A stretch of DNA of 64,000 bases from Malachius bipustulatus (Eukaryota > Arthropoda > Insecta > Coleoptera > Melyridae): NCBI GenBank assembly GCA_910589415.1, contig OU342631.1, forward strand, positions 2,914,001 through 2,978,000. The letters are read 5' to 3'. The translations under genes and the position numbers were made by a program. The notes under the pieces were generated by a model, which was not told the DNA's origin, made no database searches, and saw only the letters and a list, made by a program, of their open reading frames with translations. Below are positions 24,523 to 34,296 of this stretch, in pieces; the stretch's first letter is position 1, and the number at the start of each line of letters is the position of its first letter.

Positions 24523-25040
24523 CTGCTCAATTTTTTTTTGCAAGGTCTAATCAGCACTACACATATTTTGTAAGGTCAGGTTTAAAAGGTCCTGCTAGCT
24601 CGATTATTTTTAACATCTCGTCAACTCGAACATCCGAAGCATTTGACAAACCGCACCAAAAAAAATGTTTATTTCAAGGGTTAGTTTGGCAAGATTCGGC
24701 TTGTTCGGATTTTTTTTCGGCAAGATCCGGTTGAAAAATTATTTTTTACGAACCGGCCAGATCGAAAATTATATTTTTGCATGGTTTGATAGGGCTCGGT
24801 TATAGCTAGAAAATTAAAAAATTATAACGAACCTTGTCAAACCGACCTTACAAAAAAAAAAAATACGAGCTGACCGGATTTTGCAAAAATCGAATATTGG
24901 AGCAGACCGAGCCTAGCAAAAAAAAAGGAAATTTGAGAACTACACTTTCTAAAAATCGAATCTTAGAGCTGACCGGACAGGTACTTTGTCTAACCAGACG
25001 TTGGAAATAAAATCGAGCTAACCGAACTCTTTCAATAATT
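24523..25040. repeat. Inverted minisatellite array (largest copy)
   Basis: Starts with forward units (CTGCTCAATTTTTTTTTGCA, AAGGTCTAATCAGC) and ends with reverse units (GAGCTGACCGGATTTTGC, AGAGCTGACCGGACAGG, GAGCTAACCGAACTC). Unit length is about 30 bp and the sequence is strongly diverged. Short open frames through it are low-complexity by-products. Confidence 0.7.
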
Positions 25041-25139
25041 TTGCAATCCACGAGTAAAATAATAATAATATGAAACTTTCTTTTCATATTACTTTTTTTT
25101 ATATTTCTAAAGTTCTCTTCCTTTATTATTTCTTCTTCC

Positions 25140-25370
25140 CTGCATTTTTCCGTGCATAATGTTCTGCAACACTATATACTTCTCGCCTCTCATCACATGG
25201 CCCAGATACTACAACTTCTTCCATTTAACTGTGTTTCATATCTCCCTTTCTTTCCCATTCTTTCCAGTATACTTCTTCTTGTATTATCCTGTCTACCCAA
25301 CTTATTCTCAAGATCCTTCTGTTTCTGTATGAGCACATCTCAAATGCAAATGCTTCTAGTAACTAGAAGC
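25140..25370 (-). pseudogene. 3' end of a degraded non-LTR retrotransposon ORF2
   Basis: On the minus strand, different frames give AFEMCSYRNRRILRISWVDR, EEV, and further on YLGHVMRGEKY with NIMHGKMQGK. These are the hallmarks of the region downstream of the reverse transcriptase in common insect LINEs (consensus FEM..YRRILRISW...NEEVL..., LEYLGHVMRG.KY...I..GKI.GKR). A TAG stop precedes YLGHV and the frame shifts at least once, so it is dead. The rest of the element is absent, a typical 5' truncation, though the 3' tail is also not seen. Confidence 0.75.
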
Positions 25371-25371
25371 A

Positions 25372-25405
25372 TTGAGGTAAGCTGATGGAGGGGGAGGGAG
25401 CAGCT
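25372..25405 (+). repeat. 34-bp exact direct repeat, copy 2
   Basis: Identical to 24105-24138. It is immediately preceded by the perfect palindrome GCTTCTAGTAACTAGAAGC (25352-25370). Confidence 0.9.
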
Positions 25406-25511
25406 AAAATTATCTATTGTCAATAAATAAATAAAATAAATAAATAACAATAAATTAAAAAAAAAAGACATGCCACCACCCCCAATAGTATCAAACAATC
25501 AAAGTTCACTA

Positions 25512-25994
25512 TACAGGGGTGCAATGAATTAGTGTTACAAAACTAGATAATGTAGGAAATGGAAAAATAGACAAAAAAATTCCTGTAGACATTTGTCGTT
25601 GGAGCTTTAGTTTTCTAGATAGGTACAGCAGGGTGTAAGTTCTTAGAAAAATTTACTATTTTTTGAATATCTAAAAATCGGCTGATCAGAATAACTCAAA
25701 ATTTCTGACAGAGTACAGTTGTACTAATTGCAGTACATTATTTGATACTCCCAACAAAAAATTGTTCAATCCAGTGGCGGAGATCTGGGTATGCCGTTAC
25801 ATTTTTTTTTCATAATTTCTACTCCAGTGACTTTAATGCAAAATGGGAAATTTTTTGTAGATACCTCCGTTCTATTTAGAAAAAAGTCATCTTACGTTTT
25901 TGTCGTAGGACACAATGTTTTCAAGATAATGTATCTAAACTAAAGCTCCAACAACAAATATGCGTCTAAGGAAATAATTCATTAACCACCTGTA
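25512..25994. mobile_element. Palindromic transposon, TACAGGGGTG ends (family 6)
   Basis: TACAGGGGTGCAATGAATTA at the left and ...TTCATTAACCACCTGTA at the right. TTGGAGCTTTAGTTTTCTAG at about 25600 pairs with its complement near 25935. The echo CAGGGTG lies at 25629, 115 bp inside the left terminus. CAGTGGCGGAGATCTGGG is internal, near 25772. Arms are degenerate and no coding is present. Confidence 0.72.
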
Positions 25995-27799
25995 TAAACT
26001 ATCCAAATACCTATCCAAAACATCATACAAAACATAACATTCAAAAATAACTATTAGGTAAAAGATTCCTTCAATTAAAAAAAAAAATTAACATTATAAA
26101 ACCTTCTTGCGCATCAATCGCATAAATAGTGTATTTTTATTTTTTATGCGATTCGCAATTATGAAAATTTTCACCGCTTTTGAAATTGGCTTTCTGAACT
26201 TTTACATAGTCAGGTCATAAATTAGCGTCGTGGTTTGCTGTGAAAATTTAATTTCATTTTGTTCGAAAACGTAAATGGATTTTTTAATTTGTAAAACAAA
26301 AAAATTTGGCCAAATTTAACAATTTTGTCACTTTTCCTATGCCCCCACTAGCTAACTTTACTTTAAAAATGCTATTTCTTACACTACCTTCAATAAATTC
26401 GAAAAAAAAAAACAGGGGAGAGTTTTGAAAACCGAATATTTGAAATTTTAGAGAATTAAAATCGTGTAAAAAATCGAATATCTCCGCCGTTTTTCTTATT
26501 TGCTTCTTGAAATTTTTTAAGGTTAAAGGCTATTCGTATAAGTTGTCCATGTAAAAATTTGAGTTCAATTCCTTCTTCCTTCAAAAATGTACTCATAAAC
26601 AGTTATAGAAATTTAGCCATTTTTACCATTATTGTCCTATACCTACTGGGTTATTGATAGCAAAAATCGAAATTTTATTGCATTAACTCAAATTTCAAAT
26701 AATTTTCTTTCAATCATGTTGATTTGGGTAAAAAAATAAGGGTAAATATTTACATCCACGTACCCTAATAAGTTCCATAATATTTTCGGGACCGAGGAGC
26801 GAAATAGGGGTGGGTAAGAAGCTAAAAACAGTATTATATTATTATTAAACAGTAACAATATTAAGGTCATAACTAAGGACTCTTTGACACTAGGGTTCAA
26901 TTTCCATTTTTTTCTTCACTTTCAGGGCAAGGAATATTTTCGAGATTAATAGTAGCACGATTTTTATTTGTTTTCAGAGTTTTGTGAAAACAAAAGACCC
27001 TTGACATTTCTTCAAAGCACTCTGCACACAAGATGAGAAATTTTATTTTCGCTAAACATTCAATAGTGAAATAACATGTGTGATACATCGTTGTAAAGAG
27101 AAAAATTAAAGTAATCTAAAAATGGAAAAATCCAATATGGCGCCCATAAGAAAAAACAAACCTGACCATCGATTTTCTTCTATCTCAAGTGCTAGAACTA
27201 TTGTAAAATTATTTTTGGGTTCCTTGTTGAAAAGTGTCTTAACAATGTTTCAGTTAAAAATGGCTTGCTTAATTGGTGTTTAAATAAGAAAATAAAAATA
27301 AAAATTGAAAATTTCAGTTTTTTTGAAATATTTTGACAACTAATAGTGATAGCTCAAATTTCTTTTCAGATTATCAATCAGCACAAAAATACGCTACTTT
27401 GCCCTAATTTAACCAACTTCGTATCTCTTAAGATAAGCGAGATCCCCATAGTGGCACGCGAAAAACGGACAGTATCTGTATATAAAAAAAAATTAGGTAC
27501 TGTTCAGTTGTCAATAAATTACACATAGGTAATATTTAATTTTATTTCACGCTATATGCTGAAATTACTAGTCATAATAGTTAGTCACTTGTCAAGAGTC
27601 AAAGTCAAGTCACCGAGTACTCATTAGTAGCGATTTAGCGATCGCTCATCACTAATCTGCCAACAGTAACAGGCGGTACCAATATTAAGTTAAAAAAAAC
27701 TAAATCACTAAAATCGAAACGTATAGGTAAATAAACCTTGCACAACCCTGCTGAAATCAAGGGCACAATAAGACAAGAGACAAGGTTAAAAAAGACAAG
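25995..27799. other. AT-rich intergenic DNA upstream of the phosphatase gene
   Basis: A small hairpin (GCGCATCAATCGCATAAA ... TTTATGCGATTCGC) lies at 26110-26160. Short frames at 26688-27088 (minus) and 27346 (plus) show nothing recognisable. Confidence 0.4.
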
Positions 27800-28098
27800 G
27801 ACAAGGATACTTGGACATGAATTGAAATGATTGATGAAATTTGAAATGTCAGAATTTGTTTAGGTTTTACGCTTAGACAAGGAAAAAAGAAAGCGTGTTC
27901 GTGTTCGTTCAATGTCAATGTGTTGGTTGAAATTGTTTGTATTGTAATTTGTAATTAATTTCCCTCCATTCCACTCACTCCAACTGTTTTATCAAGGATT
28001 ATTTTTTAATTAGTTATATTTTCTCCCGGTTTTTATTATTTTGTAAGATTTGATTTTGTTTTGTTTAAACGTTTTGTAACAAAATTTAAGTTGATAAA
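27800..28098 (+). promoter_or_regulatory. Putative promoter and 5'UTR of the HAD phosphatase
   Basis: Unique, repeat-poor sequence directly upstream of the ATG at 28099. No TATA box could be assigned with confidence. The transcription start is unknown; the call rests only on position. Confidence 0.3.
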
Positions 28099-28162
28099 AT
28101 GAATCGTTCAGCCTTTCAAAAAGTTTCACACTGCATTTTTGATATGGATGGTTTACTGCTCG
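28099..28162 (+). CDS. PUDP: Pseudouridine-5'-phosphatase-like HAD hydrolase, exon 1
   Basis: Encodes 21 codons plus one base before a consensus donor (G|GTAAGT). It contains the HAD motif I, FDMDG (D15 is the phosphorylated nucleophile, D17 the general acid/base), inside CIFDMDGLLL. The next exon supplies the D of LLLD. The family (human PUDP/HDHD1, Drosophila Gs1-like) removes phosphate from pseudouridine 5'-monophosphate in the cytosol, using Mg2+. Joined to exon 2a or 2b and exon 3 the frame gives 237 residues, close to the about 228 of the human enzyme. The start is the only ATG before motif I in this exon and there is no targeting peptide. Confidence in family is high; the exact substrate is inferred. 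Confidence 0.93.
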
Positions 28163-28951
28163 GTAAGTAGGTTCTGGAATATTTGTCTATTAGTGTTTTT
28201 TTTTTCAGTAATATAAACTTAAACTTTGATTACAGAGGTGAAGTTTTACGATGTGTTTTATTTTTATAATTACATTATTTACATTTACGAAGTTCACATA
28301 CATTTATTTTCATTTATAAAACATTGGACTTATGATTACGTTTTGATTATTATTATTATTTATTATTGGCGATTTGACGTTGGCTGATCGAACTAACCTA
28401 AAATATTGGAAATCGACATTGGCTTGGCATTTGACAAAAATGTTATCAATCATACTTGTCAAAAATATTTGTAGCCTTGATAAAAGGAACTTTGTAACTT
28501 TGTAAACGTTGTATATTTGGTTGCCTACCGTATGGAATATTTTGCTTTCATTACAAATTTTCAAACCTCGCACATCAATCGCATTACCTACGCATTTTGC
28601 ATTTATAAATTATGTACTTTTTTCTGCTTTGATTCAATTATGAATATTTTTGTGTTTTGAACATTTTAGAAATTAGGTTGTTCAAAATTTTTATGGTCAT
28701 AGGTATCATATTAGCATTATAGTTTGTAAAATTTCAGTTTAATAAAAGGCACCTTAAAATTGATATAGAAAATTGGCAATTTTAACTACTGATTTTTCTA
28801 CTGGTTTATTCCTCATTGGTAGTAATGACTAAAATGCAATAATTTTTTTGACACAAGTGTAAACCTTTTTGGTTGCGTTGATTCTTAAAAAGTTAATTTT
28901 AAAAGTTTATGTTTATTTTTGAATACACAAAATTAAAGTCACCTGGTTTTA

Positions 28952-30081
28952 TACAGGATGTCCGGAAATTATGCGCAAAAAATTTTCGAAAACTCACAAA
29001 TAAGAAAGTTATGAGCCTTCAAAGTTGATTTTTTTAAATCAATGTTTTTTATAACTTTTTTTCTAGTGTACGGATTTTCTTAAATTTTGACACACACTTT
29101 CCACTGATGTTACTTTACATCCTTGGTCGAAATTAGACTTGAATCCCTCAAAATCAAAAGGCCTTAACTGCCCTTGACCTTCAAAAAAGGCCTATAACTT
29201 TTTTCGTAATATTTTTTTCTGAGTTTTGAAGATCCACAATTAAAGAGCATGAAGAAATATTCGGAAAAGGTCCTCTTTGTCTATCACGATAAAATGACCC
29301 GTTTCCGAGTAAAACTGTTTTAAAAATTTGCTTGCACTAAAATTGATCACCATAAATTATGATCATTTTGCAACAATACCAAAGCATGCTTTGGAAACAG
29401 CTGCAGGGTTGCCTAGTTATGTACAAAACGGAGACATTCGTATATAAATAGACTTGGAAATGATAAAATTTTAAAAATTTTTTATCATTTTTTTTAATAA
29501 AATAACAAAAAATAATTTTAATAAAAAACAAAAATTGCTGTCAAAATGAAATCCAAAGCAAACGCGCCTTGTTTCCTAGGCAACCCTGCAGCTGTTTCCA
29601 AAGCATGCTTTGGTATTGTTACAGAATGATCATAATTTTTTAGTGCAAGCAAATTTTTAAAACAGTTTTACTCGGAAACAGGTCATTTTATCGTGATACA
29701 CAAAGAGGACCTTTTCCGAAGATTTCTTCATGTTCTTCAATTGTGCGTCTTCAAAACGCAGAAAAAAATATTATGAAAAAAGTTATAGATCTTTTTTGAA
29801 GGTCAAGGGCAGTTAAGGCCTTTCGATTTCGAGGGATTCAAGTCTAATTTGGACCAAGGATGTAAAGCAACATCAGTTGCAAGTGTGTCAAATTTTAAGA
29901 AAATCCGTACACTAGAAAAAAAGTTATAAAAAAATATTGATTTAAAAAAAATCAACTTTGGAGGCTTATAACTTTCTTATTTGTGAGTTTTCGAAAAAAA
30001 ATTATGGATACTTTTGGCAATATTTCATCAAGTAGACTCACCCCCTTAATTTTTTGCGCATAATTTCCGGACACCTCTGTA
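28952..30081. mobile_element. Palindromic transposon in intron 1 of the phosphatase gene
   Basis: Opens TACAGGATGTCCGGAAATTA and closes ...TTCCGGACACCTCTGTA. The inverted arms of about 500 bp cover almost the whole 1.13 kb, with CCAAAGCATGCTTTGG (itself a perfect palindrome) near the inner end of both arms. The right arm has an extra segment near 30005-30050. Transcription of the gene would place a very long hairpin in intron 1. A half copy lies at 40494-41075. Confidence 0.88.
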
Positions 30082-31064
30082 TTGCCTGCCAATGGTCGTA
30101 TAATTAGTAATTCTTATTATTTAACTACAGGTAAAAAAAATGTTTATAAAGACTTCAGGCCACTTAGTCCGCTTACCTTTAAATCCATATCTGGGGTTGC
30201 CAGATGGCCGGCATATCAGGAATATTCCCGGAATTCATTGTCTGCTCTACTCCCTTGTCCAGTAATAATTATATGTTACCGTCCCTTTCTGGAGTCGCAA
30301 ATTTAAAGCAAAAGTAGTGAATTCTCTTTTATAAGAAGTTCAATGAGGCAGCCCCGCGTTACCCACCAGCACCAGTCAGTCCACACCATTGCAACATCTT
30401 ATCTAAATAAAAAAATTACAAAATTCTGCAGTTCTTATTTTTCTTATAAAAATATGACAAGAAAACTATGATTTTTTGACCAGTAGTCAACAAAGGAAAA
30501 CAACATACAGGAAGATTTCTGAAAATGCAAATTTTTGACTATAAAAAAATCAATTTCCCCCCATCTGAAGGGTATGGACCCCGTATAAAAACTGTCGCAT
30601 TTTTAATGTGAATCTGATGGCAACCCTAATCGTAGCCCGCCTTTAGTTTTTTATTACTGTTAGTTACCAAAAAGACCTAAAAAACTGCTCCAAAACATAA
30701 ATTGTCAAATGATAATGACATCACATTCTGGTTAGTGGTTACTTACAATGAACTTGCTCCTTTCATGATAGCAAAAAGGCAGCAATCTTGTGTTACCTGT
30801 TTTTTATGTGGAAGAAAGGAAAACGGTTATTTTTTTAAATCTACATTCATGTGACAATTATTAATGATTTTTGAGATGTCATAAAGGTAACCATACGGTC
30901 ACAGTCAACAGGTTATCAAAAAGTGTTCAAATAAGAGTAATGAGACATTTTCATATCTTTGACTAAATTTGCAAAAACTTATAAAATTTCGACACAACAA
31001 AGATTTGGAAATATTTCCATGATACATCTATTTAGAAGATTTTTTAATCACCTGTTATTTACAG

Positions 31065-31283
31065 ATACAGAAACTTTATACACCACAGCTACTCAAAATG
31101 TAGTTTCACGTTACAGTAAAACCTACGACTGGTCAGTGAAATCCCAAGTCATGGGTTTACTGGGCTTTGAAGTGGCCGAAAAGATCATAAAGTGTTTAGA
31201 GCTGCCCATCACTCCACAAGAATATTTAGACATAATTCAAGAGCAATATCAAATTCTAATGCCGACAGCTCAATTAATGCCAG
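31065..31283 (+). CDS. PUDP: HAD phosphatase, alternative cap exon 2a (canonical)
   Basis: 219 nt, entered after TTATTTACAG and left at a GTATGT donor; phase 1 at both ends. Spliced to exon 1 it completes LLLDTETLY and encodes residues 22-94, which form the helical cap that selects the substrate in HAD subclass I enzymes. It carries TYDW.VKSQVMG, LELPITPQEYL and the closing PTAQLMPG, matching my recollection of animal PUDP (W/VKS.VMG, LP.s.EE, PTA.LMPG). It is therefore the conventional cap. It ends in one base that joins GT of exon 3 to form the Gly of MPGAERL. Only 32 nt separate it from exon 2b. Confidence 0.92.
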
Positions 31284-31315
31284 GTATGTATCTGACGATT
31301 TCTTTTCATTTTCAG

Positions 31316-31534
31316 ACACAGAAGGTATTTACAGACGTGCCATCGCTGATATTGCTAAATCTTTCGGGAAAACTTACACACCTCAGATACGGTCAAAAGT
31401 GTTTGGCCGAGTGGGAAAGGAAACCGCTCGAGTCGCTATACAAGAAATGAAATTACCCCTTTCAACTGAAGAATTCCTTAAAAAGTTTGTTGGACAAACA
31501 AGGAAATCTTTGAATATAGTGCATCTCTTGCCAG
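31316..31534 (+). CDS. PUDP: HAD phosphatase, alternative cap exon 2b (divergent duplicate)
   Basis: Also exactly 219 nt, preceded by a pyrimidine-rich acceptor (TTTTCATTTTCAG) and followed by a weaker donor (G|GTTTGA), with the same phase 1 boundaries as 2a. It begins DTEGIY and ends HLLPG, so either exon can link exon 1 to exon 3. Aligned without gaps it keeps about 23 of 73 residues of exon 2a by my count: DTE, the KTY core, G..G.E.A, LP...E, and the final L.PG. It replaces TYDW with TYTP and VMG with VFG. The frame is open and conserved in character, so it does not look dead. A 32-nt gap is too short for normal intron removal, so 2a and 2b should be mutually exclusive. The changed cap suggests a second substrate range. 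Confidence 0.85.
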
Positions 31535-31969
31535 GTTTGAATTTACATGTTAGAAAAATTGTCTTGACTTGACTTTGTTTTTGTTGTTGATTGTTAAATA
31601 GCTTTTAGTTAACAAGCTGACATGAGTTTTTCATGACATATTATGCAATCATTTTAAACGCCATTATTCATAGCATACCATATAGCGACGAAAAGTTTCA
31701 TAACCAGGCTACTGTTACATCTATGAAACAGTAAGAGGTATGAAGTAAGGTAAATTAAGTTTGGAATATGGAGTTCATATAAGTAAGTTACATTATATGA
31801 AAAAGTAGAAAATTTTATATAATTGTCGTTGCAGTCCTTTGATACTGTTCCAATAGTTGCATCAATGAATACGTAAAACAGGCGATAGTTGAAAGTCTTC
31901 ATAGAAACAGCACCGATTTTGATGATTTTGGTTTTAAAAATTTGTATTTTTATATTAATTTAAAAATTA
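31535..31969. other. Intron DNA between exon 2b and the Tigger-like transposon
   Basis: AT-rich, no third cap exon seen. An 82-codon minus-strand frame here lacks recognisable features. Confidence 0.5.
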
Positions 31970-31979
31970 AATCAGAAAC

Positions 31980-32375
31980 CTTGGAGCATGATCATGACTA
32001 ATGCAACGTAATTAAATGCCAGGTAGGAGATATCGAGGCAAGTCTAAATCTATGACAAATTTTTTTTTTCTGTCAACAGGTACGAAGCTACAGGTATGTT
32101 GTATGTTTGGGCTGAAAATTTTAAACGACGATATCTTTGCAACGGTTTGATGAAATCTAACAAAATTTAGCAGAAACACTCTTCTACCAAGGCACTTCAA
32201 GATGACCTATCGATAAATTGAAAATACAGGACTGTACTCAAAAAGAAAATTGGATTTTCCTATCGACTATTGGAAAAAAAACGGCCTTGGAGTCAGAATG
32301 TACAGGAAAAAACCTGAAATAAGCTTCTTAAATCGAATGGCACACTTCAACCAGGTTCATAAAATAAGATCAAAG
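31980..32375 (+). repeat. Left terminal inverted repeat of the Tigger-like element
   Basis: Reads CATGACTAATGCAACGTAAT, then AATGCCAGGTAGGAGA, CAAGTCTAAATCTATGACAA and, further in, AAGCTTCTTAAATCGAA. All are mirrored in the right repeat. A gap-like difference lies near 32210. AGCTACAGGTATG at about 32087 corresponds to the subterminal echo. Confidence 0.8.
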
Positions 32376-32442
32376 TACTATAAGATAAATGAAAATATTC
32401 AACACTTCTTAAAAATCATAATATACATATTATTATAGTTTA

Positions 32443-32881
32443 AAATTCAACATAAAAATGATCATCAACACATCTTGGCTCAGAGATTTTCTTGATAATT
32501 TGCTTTTGTTGATACCAGATTTGGTCAGGGATTCGCCATTTGTTTTTGCCAATTTTCTTCATCACCTTAACTTCGTATTCTTCTTTGTAGATAGTTTTGA
32601 CAAGTCCCGGATATTTCTTCTCGAGATATTTGACTATCACGTAGTCATTTACAGCTACTTTATCTATACAAGTAGTGTTTTCTTCATTATTTGCTACGTC
32701 CTCTTCTTCAGTTTGTTCTTTTAGTTCGACCTCTGCAACTGCCTGCTCATTATTTTTCTCTTCTTTTCCTTCAGGGAGTTCTTTTAGTGCAGTGTTACGG
32801 CTTCGTTTAGTTTTCTGTTTAATTTTACTTGCTTTCTCTCTTCTCTTTCTGCTTATCTTTTCTTTATTTCTTAATTCTTAA
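32443..32881 (-). pseudogene. Transposase C-terminal segment (Tigger-like)
   Basis: A continuous minus-strand frame with a basic tract (KTKRSRN), an acidic linker (EEEDVANNEE), then VNDYVIVKYLEKKYPGLV and MKKIGKNKWRIPD, ending shortly after. A 'YPG.V' plus 'MKK.GK..W..P.' tail is common at the C-terminus of Tigger-type transposases in insects. It is separated from the catalytic part by a region with stops (32882-33600). Confidence 0.7.
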
Positions 32882-33600
32882 TATCTTTTTTTCTCTACAG
32901 ATCCCTTTGGAAAAGAGCTCATTTATCGTAGGTAAACGGCATTGGCGTTTGTTTTCTGTTCCTCTTCTTTTTCTCTCCTTCCTGCTTTGACCAGTGCAAG
33001 TGTTCAGTCCACAGATTAATTAATGAAGTTTGTGATTGTCCCACTCTAATATTCGATATTATGTTGATTTTACCAGCCCAGCAGTAAACTTTTTTGCTTC
33101 CACTTCTACATTTATTATTGTATTTGTTGGCACAGTTCTCTCTTCCATAGTAATAATTATTTGTTCAAACACTTCAAACACAGCAGTTAGAATCAGTTCC
33201 AAGATTATCTTACTGTCAATTATTATATTTGTCTGTTTTAGTTATGAAATCGTGGCAATTATCACGATTTGCTACTTCATTTTCAGATTCTAGAACATTT
33301 TAAAAGTTGGTTACATCGTTCTGTTCAGTTAAGGTTTCTTGATCTTCACAATAAATTTCATCGGCAGAAGTAGTAACTTGCGTAGATTCATACAAACTCC
33401 ATCTATTTCTACTGGCAGATCATTAATAAAGGATTCTGTCAGACTAAAGTCAATATTTTCAGAACTGTTATCTTGTACTGATGATATATTAATCAGTTTA
33501 TTGGTTGTGACTTCTTTAGTTATCTTTTAGTTACAGAATTTCCAAAAGTTATACATATCTCCATTCTCATCATTGCCTCCAGGACTCTTATTATAGTAAT

Positions 33601-34203
33601 TTATCTTGTCTTTACCCAAGAATGCTTTTGTAACACTTTCATACAAGATTCATAATCTTCATTAGTTATCTCAGTACACTCTTCGGGTCCAAATAATTGT
33701 TTACGTCTAGAAGATATGCACTTGGTGTACAATCCACAAACAGCAAAACCATTCTTTATAGTGTTAGGTTTACAAGCTTTATCAAATGCTTCTTTGAAAA
33801 GTAGACTAAAGTTGTGTTGAGTGATGATTGCGCTTGTTCGTTGCTTGTGAGCTTGACACGCCTTTTTCCGCTCGACTTTAAGAGGTCAAAAAATAGCAAC
33901 GTCACAAGGTTGTAAAATGTGAGTTGAATTTGGATACAAGCAGTAAAGAATTATTAAATTGTTCTTACAAAATTCATAGAGCTCCATGTTGTAATGTGAC
34001 TTGTGGCCGTCAATAAAGAGAATGACTGGAAAATTAATGGTATTTTCTTGTGACCATGGATAAAAGACATTAACAATGTATTCGAAAAAAGTTGCAGAAG
34101 TCATCCATCCTGAATCGGATCTTCCAATGGCCCACCCAGATGGTACAGATAGTGCTAATTCATTTGGAATGCGTTTATAAGGGAATACTATCATAGGGGG
34201 AGT
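33601..34203 (-). pseudogene. Transposase catalytic C-half (second and third Asp)
   Basis: From the insertion point the frame reads PPMIVFPYKRIP, GWMTSATFFEYI, then FIDGHKSH (second catalytic Asp) and STHILQPCDVAIF (third, 35 residues later), as in DDE_1 transposases. A T6 run at about 33887 shifts the frame. The reading resumes in another frame with PLKVERKKA ... GFAVCGLYTKC and stops near 33601. The transposase is thus inactive even apart from the LINE insertion. Confidence 0.85.
34191..34203. repeat. Target-site duplication of the LINE, 3' side
   Basis: TCATAGGGGGAGT (plus strand) corresponds to TCATAGGCGGGAGT at 39745-39758, differing by one extra base. Removing the LINE and one copy restores the reading ..ISTPPMIVF.. 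in the transposase. Confidence 0.85.
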
Positions 34204-34226
34204 TTAGTTTAGTTAGTTTAGTTATA
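34204..34226 (-). repeat. LINE 3' tail of TAAAC/TAAC repeats
   Basis: On the minus strand the element ends ATAACTAAACTAACTAAAC before the target-site duplication, a short simple repeat as seen at the 3' ends of I-type and related LINEs. Confidence 0.8.
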
Positions 34227-34296
34227 TAATGAGTGGGTCGATTAGTGACACCTCCACTGCGACCAAGCGGTCTATTGTGGCTCATACCTAAGTAAT

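Noticed and set aside
31192..31572. Exon 2b read as an independent 126-residue protein
   Set aside because: That frame starts without an ATG inside exon 2a and runs past a splice donor; the exon boundaries explain the sequence better.
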